Below are positions 54,721 through 62,767 of a stretch of DNA of 64,000 nt, piece after piece. A model generated the notes under the pieces. The model had not been told where the DNA came from. It ran no database searches and saw nothing but the letters and a program-made list of their open reading frames with translations. The stretch comes from an uncultured Flavobacteriaceae bacterium (GTDB taxonomy: Bacteria > Bacteroidota > Bacteroidia > Flavobacteriales > Flavobacteriaceae). The DNA lies in contig CANLUH010000006.1 in NCBI GenBank assembly GCA_947494205.1, positions 124,001-188,000 of the forward strand, written 5' to 3'. Position numbers and translations under genes: made by a program. How positions within the stretch are numbered: the stretch's first letter is position 1; each line of letters starts with the position of its first letter.

Positions 54721-56142
54721 ATGGCAGAACAAGGTCAACATAATTTTAGAGATACCATAGGTACGCTTAACGAAGATGGTAAGCGTGCTTGGGTGTTTCC
54801 TAAAAAGCCTTCTGGTAAATGGTATGAGTATAGAAAATATGTGAGTTATGTGTTATTAGCTTTTTTATTGTCTGCGCCATTTATTAAAATTAGTGGGAAT
54901 CAGTTTTTAATGTTTAATGTATTAGAGCGACGTTTTAACATTTTTGGATTTCCTTTTTGGCCGCAAGATTTTCATCTGTTTGTTATTATGATGATTATTG
55001 GTGTTGTCTTTGTTATTTTATTTACAGTTGCTTTTGGTCGTATATTTTGTGGTTGGATTTGTCCACAAACTATTTTTATGGAAATGGTTTTTAGACGTAT
55101 CGAGTATTGGATAGATGGTGATAGAGGCAAACAGATTCGCTTAAGCAAAATGCCTTGGAATGCTGAAAAGATTAGAAAACGTGTATTAAAATGGATTATC
55201 TTTTTTATCATTTCGTTTTTAATTGCTAATGTGTTTTTAGCTTATTTAATTGGTAGCGATGCATTGATTCGTTATGTAAAAGATGGGCCTTTTAATCATG
55301 TAAGCACTCTTATTTCTTTACTCATTTTTACAGGGGTTTTCTATTTTGTTTTTGCTTGGTTTAGAGAGCAGGTTTGTATTATCGCTTGCCCGTATGGACG
55401 TTTACAAAGTGTTTTATTAGATAATAAATCTATTGTTGTGGCTTACGACCATAAACGTGGTGAAAAAGAAATAGGCCGTGCTAAGTTTAGAAAAAATGAA
55501 GATCGCTCCACTACAGGGAAAGGTGATTGTATTGATTGTTTTCAGTGTGTTAATGTTTGCCCTACTGGAATAGATATTAGAAACGGTACACAATTAGAGT
55601 GTGTAAATTGTACGGCATGTATAGACATTTGCGATAGCATGATGGCATCTGTTAATCTGCAAAAAGGATTAATACGCTATGCTAGTGAAGATAATATTGA
55701 GAAAAAAGAGCCTTTTAAATTTACGCCTCGCCTTAAAGGTTATACTGCTGTACTTGGTATTTTAACTGCTGTACTTATCGGCATGTTGTTTTTACGTAAT
55801 GATATTGAAGCACGTATTTTAAGATTACCTGGACAGTTATATGAACGTAAAGCCGATAATATAATTAGCAATGTATACACATTTAAATTAGTAAATAAAA
55901 CGATTAAAGATATAGATGATGTTCACTTTAAATTATTGTCTCACAAAGGAACGATTAAGTTAGTATCTCATCATGACTTTACAGTTAAAGGACAAGATTT
56001 AGCAGAAGGAACTTTATTTATTGAGATTAATGCGAGTGCCTTAAAAGATGATAAGGATAAATTAAGAATTGGTATTTATAGTAACAATGATCTTGTTGAA
56101 ACCACAACTACGACGTTTTTAGGACCGAGAAGTTATAAATAG
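54721..56142 (+). CDS. ccoG: CcoG/FixG-type ferredoxin-like cbb3 assembly protein
   Basis: A 473-aa membrane protein with several helices, a GWICPQTIFMEMVFRRIEYWIDGD loop and two [4Fe-4S] motifs (CIDCFQCVNVCP and CVNCTACIDICD). CcoG proteins act as cupric reductases feeding copper to the oxidase. The C-terminal 130 residues form a periplasmic immunoglobulin-like domain. It follows ccoP by ten bases. A GC-richer structured element and a 41-codon gene separate it from fixH. Confidence 0.92.
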   Translation: MAEQGQHNFRDTIGTLNEDGKRAWVFPKKPSGKWYEYRKYVSYVLLAFLLSAPFIKISGNQFLMFNVLERRFNIFGFPFWPQDFHLFVIMMIIGVVFVILFTVAFGRIFCGWICPQTIFMEMVFRRIEYWIDGDRGKQIRLSKMPWNAEKIRKRVLKWIIFFIISFLIANVFLAYLIGSDALIRYVKDGPFNHVSTLISLLIFTGVFYFVFAWFREQVCIIACPYGRLQSVLLDNKSIVVAYDHKRGEKEIGRAKFRKNEDRSTTGKGDCIDCFQCVNVCPTGIDIRNGTQLECVNCTACIDICDSMMASVNLQKGLIRYASEDNIEKKEPFKFTPRLKGYTAVLGILTAVLIGMLFLRNDIEARILRLPGQLYERKADNIISNVYTFKLVNKTIKDIDDVHFKLLSHKGTIKLVSHHDFTVKGQDLAEGTLFIEINASALKDDKDKLRIGIYSNNDLVETTTTTFLGPRSYK

Positions 56143-56248
56143 TACTAACGCTGCGTGAGGGATAGCAATGAAAATCCCGCAGTGAGGCACGAACGAGGAA
56201 TTGTAATGTATAGCCCGACCCTTGTGGTCACGCCAAAAATAAAAGCAT
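56143..56248 (+). repeat. GC-rich structured intergenic element in cco operon
   Basis: About 90 bases (near 56150-56235) with visibly higher G+C than the region. GCGTGA (56153-56158) pairs with TCACGC (56228-56233), closing an arm that contains GGGATAGC and TAGCCCGACCC. From memory similar GGGATAGC...CCCGACCC sequences recur in flavobacterial intergenic DNA, so it may be a dispersed REP-like or RNA element. No second copy is seen in this window. Confidence 0.5.
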
Positions 56249-56374
56249 ATGAATACAAAAGACAAAAAGAAATGTTGTGAAGGTTGTAAAAAAGGACAAC
56301 CCGGACAAAACCAACAGTGCAAGGCTAAGTTAGTAATAGAACAACTTGAAAAGAATAACAAAACTAAAGTTTAA
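56249..56374 (+). CDS. Small Cys-rich protein (41 aa) in cco operon
   Basis: An open frame of 41 codons, starting MNTKDKKKCCEGCKKGQPG and ending in a charged helix-like tail (KLVIEQLEKNNKTKV). CCxxC plus a fourth Cys (QQCK, residue 24) would suit metal or thiol chemistry, for example copper handling for the oxidase, though this is inference. It lies between ccoG and fixH on the same strand, with its stop 16 bases before fixH. It is too short for usual gene callers but is coherent in composition and position. Confidence 0.6.
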   Translation: MNTKDKKKCCEGCKKGQPGQNQQCKAKLVIEQLEKNNKTKV

Positions 56375-56390
56375 TTAAACATATTAGGTT

Positions 56391-56837
56391 ATGAAATGGA
56401 ATTGGGGAACAGGTATTGTAATAGCAATTATAAGTTTTATAGGCTTTATCATGTACTTTGTGATTACAATGAGTACCGATAAAAAGTACAGTCATGATTT
56501 GGTTACCGAGGATTATTATGCGAAAGAAATGGCATACCAAACAGAAATTGATGCAGAAACTAACACTAATAATTTAAAAGAAAAAATAACAGGAAAACGA
56601 ACTTCTGAAGGTTGGTTAATTACTTTTCCTAAAGAACTTAATCCTGAAAAAATAAAAGGGAATGTGTTCCTATACAGACCGTCTAACGAAAAACTAGATT
56701 TTAGTTTACCCATAGTTTTATCTAGTTTTAATTTGCTCATACCTGAAAAACGTTTGTTAGACGGTCGTTGGAACATTACCATAGATTGGAAATATGACGG
56801 AACGGATTATTTATACAAAAAACAAATAGTGTACTAA
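56391..56837 (+). CDS. ccoH: FixH/CcoH family protein
   Basis: A 148-aa protein with one N-terminal transmembrane helix (WGTGIVIAIISFIGFIMYFVITMS) and a periplasmic beta domain. HDLVTEDYYAKEMAYQTEID after the helix is the classic FixH segment. It helps assemble the cbb3 oxidase in known systems. It overlaps the next gene by one base. Confidence 0.9.
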   Translation: MKWNWGTGIVIAIISFIGFIMYFVITMSTDKKYSHDLVTEDYYAKEMAYQTEIDAETNTNNLKEKITGKRTSEGWLITFPKELNPEKIKGNVFLYRPSNEKLDFSLPIVLSSFNLLIPEKRLLDGRWNITIDWKYDGTDYLYKKQIVY

Positions 56838-57544
56838 TGTTACTCTCTGCGCTTATATTTGGTTTATTAGGTAGTTTCCACTGTGTTGGTATGTGCGGTC
56901 CTATCGCTTTTTTATTGCCTGTGGATCGTAAAAATGGTGTAAAACGGGTATTGCAATTATTAAGTTATCATTTAGGCCGTATACTAACTTATTCTTTATT
57001 AGGCTTAATCTTTGGAATTATTGGCAAGAGTTTAAATCTTTTTGGATTTCAGCAACAGTTATCTATAATTATTGGGGTTTTAATGATTGTAGTTATAGTA
57101 ATTCCGACACAGTTATTTAATCGTTATAACTTTTCTAAACCGATATATAAGTTTGTTGGAAAAGTAAAAAGTGCTATGGGGAGTGCATTAAAAAAGAAGA
57201 CCCCAGGCACTTTTCTTACTATTGGTTATTTAAACGGATTATTACCTTGTGGATTAGTTTATATGGCTATTTTTGGTGCTTTAGCTAGCGGTAATGCATT
57301 ACAAGGCAGTTTGTACATGGCCGTTTTTGGATTAGGGACTATACCATTAATGACGACTGCTATTTACCTAGGCAATTTTTTAAAAACATCTGTAAAGCAA
57401 TACATTTTAAAGGTTATTCCTGTTTTTGTTATTGCTATAGGCATCCTCTTTATTTTAAGAGGTTTAGGATTAGGAATTCCTTACGTATCGCCTTCTGAAA
57501 TGGTAACCGTAGAACAAGCTTCATCTAAGCATAGTTGTCACTAG
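56837..57544 (+). CDS. TauE/SafE-like (UreH-domain) membrane permease of cco cluster
   Basis: A 235-aa membrane protein with about six helices. GSFHCVGMCGPIAFLLP at the start and YLNGLLPCGLVYMAI in the middle are the two Cys-containing repeats of the sulfite-exporter/UreH-like family that regularly closes Bacteroidota cco operons. A C-terminal His/Cys (SSKHSCH) could bind metal. The transported species is not established; copper or cytochrome assembly roles are plausible from context. Confidence 0.85.
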   Translation: MLLSALIFGLLGSFHCVGMCGPIAFLLPVDRKNGVKRVLQLLSYHLGRILTYSLLGLIFGIIGKSLNLFGFQQQLSIIIGVLMIVVIVIPTQLFNRYNFSKPIYKFVGKVKSAMGSALKKKTPGTFLTIGYLNGLLPCGLVYMAIFGALASGNALQGSLYMAVFGLGTIPLMTTAIYLGNFLKTSVKQYILKVIPVFVIAIGILFILRGLGLGIPYVSPSEMVTVEQASSKHSCH

Positions 57545-57586
57545 AAAAACAATCTTACTACTAATTTTAATATATATATATAACTT

Positions 57587-57727
57587 ATGATTTTTAATAC
57601 TATACCGCTTGTTAATTGGGGAATGGGTAGCGTTCTTATTGGTGTTTTTGCTCTTGTTTGTATTGTTATGGCTGTTGTAATTTACAATATGGCTAATAGT
57701 AATAACAAAAAGGATTCTGAAAATTAA
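57587..57727 (+). CDS. Small single-helix membrane protein (46 aa)
   Basis: An open frame of 46 codons with a strong central hydrophobic helix (about 13-35, MGSVLIGVFALVCIVMAVVIY) and a polar basic tail (NNKKDSEN). It lies 42 bp after the TauE-like gene and directly before a terminator, so it is probably the last gene of the cco operon. Function unknown; topology resembles small oxidase-associated subunits. Confidence 0.6.
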   Translation: MIFNTIPLVNWGMGSVLIGVFALVCIVMAVVIYNMANSNNKKDSEN

Positions 57728-57734
57728 GAACATA

Positions 57735-57769
57735 AAAAAGGGATAGCAACTAAAAAACTATCCCTTTTT
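57735..57769. terminator. Bidirectional terminator between cco operon and hemN
   Basis: AAAAAGGGATAG (57735-57746) and CTATCCCTTTTT (57758-57769) form a perfect 12-bp stem with an A-run before and a T-run after, so it can serve both convergent operons. Confidence 0.9.
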
Positions 57770-57805
57770 CCCTTTTATATAAAACTAACTACTAAAATTT
57801 TAATA

Positions 57806-59164
57806 TTAAACCGTCATAGAAAACAACTGCGTGTCTGGTTTTTTACGCTGTAATCGTAAATCGAAAGGCAAACAGACGTTACGTACAAAAGCACGCCCTT
57901 TATCTGTTACAATTATATTTTTGCGATTTAATTCTATAAGCTTATCTTCTTCTAAAGGTTTTAACTTTATAAGTACATCTGGTAACTCTGCGAAGTATTG
58001 AGATTCGTGCTCCCAACTGGTTTCGAATTTACACATTAAGTTAAGAATGTGTTGACGTATTACTAAGTCTTCTTCAGTTAAAATATGACCTCTGTAAACG
58101 GGTAATGTATTACTATTTATCTTAGTATAATATGCTTCTATAGTTTTTACGTTTTGCGCAAAACTATACCAACTATCACTTATAGAAGACACACCTAACC
58201 CAACCATCACTTGCGTTTTACTAGAATTATACCCCATGAAATTTCGGTGTATTTGCTCGGTTTTCTGTGCTTTATAAAGACTATCTGTTTTAAGTGCAAA
58301 ATGATCCATTCCTATTTCCACATAGCCTGCTTCTATCAATTTTTGCTTTCCTATTTTATACTGTTCGTTTTTTTGATGTGCTGATGGTAAATCTGAATCT
58401 TTAAAGCCGCGTTGTCCGTTCCCTTTTATCCAAGGCACATGTGCGTAGCTATAAAAGGCTATTCGATCTGGACGTAATAGAATTGTTTTTTCTATAGTAT
58501 TAATAACATCTGCTTCTGTTTGAAATGGCAGACCATAAATAATATCATGCCCAACAGAAGTATATCCTAGTTTTCTAGCAGCCAAAGTCGCTTTTTCTAC
58601 ATTTTTAAAAGGTTGCACTCTATTTATAGCGCGCTGTACTGTTAAGTTATAATCTTGAACCCCATAACACACACGCTTAAAGCCATGATTTGCTAACGTT
58701 TTAAGATGTGCTGTCGTTGTATTATTTGGATGACCTTCGAAACTAAATTCGTAGTTAGCTGACTTTTTAGCAATACTAAAAATACCGTTTAATAATCTAC
58801 TTAAATGTTCTGGAGAGAAAAAAGTGGGCGTACCTCCTCCTAAATGTAATTGTTTAATTATAGGCGCTTCCTTAAATAACTCGTAATACAATTTAAATTC
58901 TTGTATTAATGCCTCTATGTATGGTATTTCTACATTGTGATTTTTAGTAATACGTTTGTTACAACCACAAAACGTACACATACTTTCACAAAATGGTAAA
59001 TGGATATATAAACTTATACCTTCTTTTCTATTACTTTCTTTAAAACTATGATAAAGTGTTTCTTTCCAAGCGTTTAAAGAGAAGGTTTCGTTTTGCCAAT
59101 AAGGTACTGTGGGATAACTAGTATAACGTGGCCCCGCCACGTTATACTTAGATGTTAAAGTACA
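57806..59164 (-). CDS. hemN: Oxygen-independent coproporphyrinogen III dehydrogenase
   Basis: Radical-SAM enzyme converting coproporphyrinogen III to protoporphyrinogen IX without oxygen. The cluster motif CESMCTFCGC is near residue 60, followed by HLGGGTPTFFSPEHL. The ATG at 59164 (MCTLTSKYNVAGPRYTSYPTVPYW) fits the family start; an in-frame ATG at 59191 would overlap the preceding gene by 20 bp. It lies 7 bp after the small membrane protein gene and shares its FNR-like promoter, consistent with heme supply for the oxidase under low oxygen. Confidence 0.93.
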   Translation of the reverse strand, partial: CTLTSKYNVAGPRYTSYPTVPYWQNETFSLNAWKETLYHSFKESNRKEGISLYIHLPFCESMCTFCGCNKRITKNHNVEIPYIEALIQEFKLYYELFKEAPIIKQLHLGGGTPTFFSPEHLSRLLNGIFSIAKKSANYEFSFEGHPNNTTTAHLKTLANHGFKRVCYGVQDYNLTVQRAINRVQPFKNVEKATLAARKLGYTSVGHDIIYGLPFQTEADVINTIEKTILLRPDRIAFYSYAHVPWIKGNGQRGFKDSDLPSAHQKNEQYKIGKQKLIEAGYVEIGMDHFALKTDSLYKAQKTEQIHRNFMGYNSSKTQVMVGLGVSSISDSWYSFAQNVKTIEAYYTKINSNTLPVYRGHILTEEDLVIRQHILNLMCKFETSWEHESQYFAELPDVLIKLKPLEEDKLIELNRKNIIVTDKGRAFVRNVCLPFDLRLQRKKPDTQLFSMTV

Positions 59165-59171
59165 CATGTTT

Positions 59172-59459
59172 TTAGTATAATAAACTAGCAAACATAACTA
59201 ACACACTAACTAGTATACTTACTATTAATAAGTTTAATACCGTTTTAGGTTTTTGTACCGTTAATATTGAAGCATTATGTGCATTACAAGCAGCAACGAC
59301 CAAAAATACTTGAAACATTTGCGGAAAGGCATTACCATCCATCATCGTTAACATAACCGCTATAGATCCTAAACACGTAGAAAGGATTATTGCTAATGCA
59401 GAATACCCAACAAAATGTTCATTCCAGTCTGTACTAATTTTTGCGTATAAAGTGCTCAT
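59172..59459 (-). CDS. Small membrane protein cotranscribed with hemN
   Basis: A membrane protein of 95 aa from Met11 (MSTLYAKISTDWNEHFVGYSA) with three predicted helices. The longer start at 59489 lies before the predicted start of transcription (about 59481), so 59459 is preferred. I do not recognise the family; proteins of this kind with CNAHNASILTVQKPKTVLNLL occur next to hemN in flavobacteria, from memory. It heads the hemN operon and is under the third FNR-like box. Confidence 0.72.
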   Translation of the reverse strand: MSTLYAKISTDWNEHFVGYSALAIILSTCLGSIAVMLTMMDGNAFPQMFQVFLVVAACNAHNASILTVQKPKTVLNLLIVSILVSVLVMFASLLY

Positions 59460-59486
59460 AATTTTAAAGTGTTTTAGTTTACACTC

Positions 59487-59529
59487 CAAAATTATAGTTT
59501 AAGTCTCATGCAGAATATGACATTTATCA
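59487..59529 (-). promoter_or_regulatory. FNR-like box and promoter of hemN operon
   Basis: The box is 59518-59529 (TGACATTTATCA on the plus strand). On the minus strand the -7 element is TAATTTTG at 59494-59487. The centre-to-G distance is 36.5 bp, identical to the usp and ccoI promoters. Confidence 0.7.
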
Positions 59530-59545
59530 GTTTTGAAAAAAAGCA

Positions 59546-60469
59546 CTAATATTTATGAAACCAATTAAAGTGTTTCTCCATAATACTAGCCTTATTATCA
59601 TTAATATGTTCTATAAATTGTTTGGCTATTGTAGATAAATTTTTAGAGCTTAACCATATTAAATTCCAATTAGTAACAATAGGTAAATCTTTTACAGGTA
59701 TTACTTGTAAACTCCCGTTATTCAGTTCATTTTTAATACCTATTAAAGGCATTATCGAAAACCCTAATCCGGCAACAACTGCTTGTTTTAAAGCTTCGTT
59801 AGAGGTTAACTCCATTTTTTTATAAGTTGATATTTTGTGAGACGCTATATAGCGCTCCATAGCATGTCGCGTTGCAGAACCTTGCTCTCTATATATTAAT
59901 GGTAGTTTTTCGAATATTTTTGTAGATAGGTTTTTACCCGTTTGTTTATACTGCTCCCCTCCTACTAAATACAGTTTATTTTTCATTAACTCTATACGTT
60001 CTATTTGTAAACTTTTTGGAATGGTAGATACCATAGCAAAATCGACATCATTATTTTCTAAGGCTTTAACAACACTTGCTTTATTGGTAACATCCATAAC
60101 CAAATCTACACCTTTATGCTCATTTATAAAATCTGTTAAAAAGTAAGGCATAGCATACTTTGCTGTAGACACTATTGCTATTTTTAGTTTACCAGCAAGT
60201 TCTCCTTGAAAGGATAGTGCTTTATAATTTATGGCCTTTACTTCCTCTAAAATTTTCTCTGCTGCCAATGCAATTTCTTCTCCAAATTCTGTAATGTACA
60301 ATCGTCGTCCTACAACCTCGAATAATGGAATTTGAAATTGATCTTGAAATTTTTTTAACTGGATAGAGACTGCAGGTTGAGTTAAAAAAAGCTCTTCGGA
60401 AGCTTTGGTAACACTCTTAAGTTGAGCAATCTTATGAAAAATCTCTAATTGATGTAATGTATAATTCAT
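59546..60469 (-). CDS. LysR-family regulator (CbbR/CmpR-like)
   Basis: A 307-aa regulator. The N-terminal helix-turn-helix (about 1-60, HQLEIFHKIAQLKSVTKASEELFLTQPAVSIQLKKFQ) and a substrate-binding domain (about 90-295, with ATRHAMERYI and AGLGFSIMP) fit the CbbR/CmpR/RbcR branch that controls carbon uptake genes. It is divergent from the small membrane protein/SbtA-type bicarbonate transporter genes, the classical arrangement for a LysR activator and its target. The effector is unknown. Confidence 0.9.
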   Translation of the reverse strand: MNYTLHQLEIFHKIAQLKSVTKASEELFLTQPAVSIQLKKFQDQFQIPLFEVVGRRLYITEFGEEIALAAEKILEEVKAINYKALSFQGELAGKLKIAIVSTAKYAMPYFLTDFINEHKGVDLVMDVTNKASVVKALENNDVDFAMVSTIPKSLQIERIELMKNKLYLVGGEQYKQTGKNLSTKIFEKLPLIYREQGSATRHAMERYIASHKISTYKKMELTSNEALKQAVVAGLGFSIMPLIGIKNELNNGSLQVIPVKDLPIVTNWNLIWLSSKNLSTIAKQFIEHINDNKASIMEKHFNWFHKY

Positions 60470-60581
60470 AAGTAATATTTATATATAACATAATAAATAT
60501 AAATAAAAATTTATAAAATAAAGCATTCACCTTTGCAAAAAATATTTCGAATAAGAGTTTAATAATTGAAAAATCATATTT

Positions 60582-60785
60582 ATGAAAACGAAAATTATCC
60601 CGCTTAATCCTATTGCAAAGAAAACTGCTTTTAAACTTGCAAATGGTATTGTTCTTTTTATCATTTTTACATTCTTTATCACTTTATCTACAAGCAGCAA
60701 CAATTTATTTTTATCTGAAATTATAACAAGCAGTTGCATTATCATCTTCCTTTGCTTATTAAGTATTCTTTCAAAAAATCACTGA
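60582..60785 (+). CDS. Small two-helix membrane protein upstream of bicarbonate transporter
   Basis: A 67-aa protein with a basic N-terminus (MKTKIIPLNPIAKKTAFKLANG) and two hydrophobic segments (about 23-40 and 44-63). It lies 28 bp before the SbtA gene on the same strand and is probably cotranscribed. No family recognised. An overlapping minus-strand frame (60527-60745) is the alternative; the plus frame is favoured by spacing and topology but remains uncertain. Confidence 0.5.
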   Translation: MKTKIIPLNPIAKKTAFKLANGIVLFIIFTFFITLSTSSNNLFLSEIITSSCIIIFLCLLSILSKNH

Positions 60786-60813
60786 AACTCAATCTTATTT
60801 AGTTTATAATCTT

Positions 60814-61779
60814 ATGGATTTCCATTTACTTATCGACAATTTAACAAACCCTGCTTTACTTTTCTTCTTTCTTGGCGTTATTGCTGTTCAACTAAAAAGC
60901 GACCTTTGTATTCCAGAAAATTCTTCAAAATTTATATCGCTATATTTATTATTATCTATCGGTTTTAAAGGTGGGCAAGAATTAGCACATAGCACATTTA
61001 CTAATGAAATTTTATGGTCATTACTTTTCGGAATTTTTCTTGCTATTGCAGTTCCTATTTATACCTATTTTATTTTAAGACGAAAATTTAGTGTAGAAAA
61101 TGCTGGTGCTATCGCAGCAGCCTATGGCTCTGTGAGTGCCGTTACTTTTGTAACAACCATTTCATTTTTAGAGCTAGAACAGATTCCTTTTAGCGGCCAC
61201 ATGGTTGCTGTTATGGCATTAATGGAAGCGCCTTCTATAATGGTAGGTCTTTTACTTATAAAATCGTTTAACAAAAATAAAGAAGCAAACAAAGTACCCA
61301 CAAAAAAGGTATTACATCATGCGCTTACAAACGGCAGTGTCCTTTTAATTATTGGTAGTTTGGTTGTAGGACTTTTAGCTAGTGAGGCACAGGCAGAAGG
61401 TATTAAACCATTTACAACAGACATTTTTAAAGGTTTTCTAGCAGTATTTTTACTAGACATGGGGATTACGAGTGGTAGAAAATTATCTGATTTTATAAAA
61501 AAAGGATGGTTTGCCTTTACCTTTGCCATAATCATTCCAATTATAAACGGTATTCTAGTTGCATTAGCTAGTGGTTTATTTTGTTCTGGAGATGGCAATA
61601 GATTATTATTTGCCATACTAGCAGCAAGTGCTTCTTACATTGCCGTACCGGCTGCAGTTAAGCTAGCTGTCCCCAAGGCAAATCCTAGTTTATACATCCC
61701 AATGGCATTAGCTATTACATTTCCTTTTAATATAACGTTAGGTATGCCATTATACTTACACATCATTCAACTATCATAA
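60814..61779 (+). CDS. sbtA: Sodium-dependent bicarbonate transporter (SbtA family)
   Basis: A 321-aa permease of about ten helices. The first half begins NPALLFFFLGVIAVQLKSDLCIPENSSKFISLYLLLSIGFKGG spread over two segments. GAIAAAYGSVSAVTFVTTISFLE and LLFAILAASASYIAVPAAVKLAVPKANPSLYIPMALAITFPFNI are the two conserved SbtA halves. It imports bicarbonate with sodium. In a heterotroph it likely feeds carboxylases, or acts in anaplerosis and pH balance. It is divergent from the LysR gene. Confidence 0.92.
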   Translation: MDFHLLIDNLTNPALLFFFLGVIAVQLKSDLCIPENSSKFISLYLLLSIGFKGGQELAHSTFTNEILWSLLFGIFLAIAVPIYTYFILRRKFSVENAGAIAAAYGSVSAVTFVTTISFLELEQIPFSGHMVAVMALMEAPSIMVGLLLIKSFNKNKEANKVPTKKVLHHALTNGSVLLIIGSLVVGLLASEAQAEGIKPFTTDIFKGFLAVFLLDMGITSGRKLSDFIKKGWFAFTFAIIIPIINGILVALASGLFCSGDGNRLLFAILAASASYIAVPAAVKLAVPKANPSLYIPMALAITFPFNITLGMPLYLHIIQLS

Positions 61780-61862
61780 ATAATATTAATAATATACATA
61801 AGATATATAAATAAAAATATATAAACAAAAAACACCAACTTTGTAGCATAAATAAAAACACA

Positions 61863-62174
61863 ATGGAAGTATTAGAAACAAAAAACGGAGTAATTAAAAC
61901 AGTACAAGAAATAAACCTAATCGATGGTAAGTTTTCGGCTTCGGAAGCTGCAGACATTATAGATGATGTACTTAAAGTAAAAATTAACTTTCATAAATTA
62001 CAACGTTTGTCTATAACAGAAGGTAATGTAGAGGATGCTTGTGAGTATGACAGCGGTAGAATAGACGAACTACTAGCAGAGCAAATAATTGCTAAAAACT
62101 TTTTTGCTCAAGCTAGATTAAAAGGAAAAAAACTTAAAATGAGTAGTACAATACATATTAGCGTTGAAGACTAA
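61863..62174 (+). CDS. Conserved-looking 103-aa protein downstream of SbtA
   Basis: A soluble acidic/basic mixed protein without signal peptide: an N-terminal helix-strand part (MEVLETKNGVIKTVQEINLIDGKFSASEAADIIDDVLKVKINFHKLQRL spread over the first half), then CEYDSGRIDELLAEQ and a basic tail. I do not recognise the family. It lies 84 bp after sbtA with its own possible promoter and ends 70 bp before a terminator. It may be regulatory or unrelated to bicarbonate. Confidence 0.65.
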   Translation: MEVLETKNGVIKTVQEINLIDGKFSASEAADIIDDVLKVKINFHKLQRLSITEGNVEDACEYDSGRIDELLAEQIIAKNFFAQARLKGKKLKMSSTIHISVED

Positions 62175-62243
62175 GTATTTATAATTTTGGTTGATTGGGC
62201 TTAGTCGCTATATTTTCCTGAGAAGCGTTTTTAAGCGAGCGCT

Positions 62244-62276
62244 AAAAAGCGGTTCTTCTTCAGAACCGCTTTTTTT
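62244..62276. terminator. Terminator between 103-aa and CutA-like genes
   Basis: AAAAAGCGGTTCT (62244-62256) and AGAACCGCTTTTT (from 62262) form a 13-bp stem with a 5-base loop and a longer T-run on the plus strand. It serves the convergent genes on both sides. Confidence 0.9.
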
Positions 62277-62286
62277 AAATTAAAAA

Positions 62287-62604
62287 TTAAGCTTTTATTA
62301 AACGGTCTATAATAATGTCTGTTTGCTCTGGATCAATCAATATTACTGGCTCAGAATACAGAAGTGGCATATTATCTTTAAATTTTTCGCGCAGTTTTTT
62401 ATTTATAGTGTGAAATAAGAGTGATTTAGAAATACCCTTCAATATATAGCGTTTAGAATTTACAATGTTTCCTAAATTGTCTCTTGTTTTATAAACCACA
62501 CCTTCACTAATCATAGCATTAGCTAATAATTTCTCAGATAGGAGAAAATCTGCTATTTCGTGTATTAAGGTTTGGTCTGAAGAAATTACCTGTAGAGTCA
62601 TCAT
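62287..62604 (-). CDS. CutA/PII-like small protein
   Basis: A 105-aa cytoplasmic protein. LIHEIADFLLSEKLLANAMIS, GIVNSKRYILKG-like and LREKFKDNMPLLYSEPVILID...IIIDRLI match the order of elements of the CutA1 ferredoxin-like trimer fold (helix after first strand, paired strands, final helix). The usual CutA Trp/His residues are not obvious, so this is a divergent member or a look-alike. It is convergent with the 103-aa gene and close to sbtA. A PII-like partner of SbtA is possible, but the sequence does not show a PII T-loop. Confidence 0.55.
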   Translation of the reverse strand: MMTLQVISSDQTLIHEIADFLLSEKLLANAMISEGVVYKTRDNLGNIVNSKRYILKGISKSLLFHTINKKLREKFKDNMPLLYSEPVILIDPEQTDIIIDRLIKA

Positions 62605-62767
62605 AAGCCAGTCATTTTATATACTTATAAATGTAAAAAAATAAAACTCATACTTTCATAAAAAATAGTTAAACTATTTTTTTTAATAGTATTACTATCA
62701 TATCTTTGTTTAAGAATTTTACTAAAAGATTAAAAATACAAACATTTAATTAAGTTTTATACTTAAA

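Noticed and set aside
57521-57733. 70-aa minus-strand frame after the TauE-like gene
   Set aside because: It is antisense to the 46-aa plus-strand membrane protein and overlaps the preceding gene; its Asn/Thr/Ile/Lys-rich composition is a typical shadow.
60527-60745. 72-aa minus-strand membrane-like frame
   Set aside because: It overlaps the plus-strand 67-aa gene, which has better spacing to sbtA; hydrophobicity on both strands is expected for AT-rich membrane-protein DNA. Not fully excluded.
61317-61616. 99-aa minus-strand frame
   Set aside because: Antisense within the bicarbonate transporter; no signal of its own.
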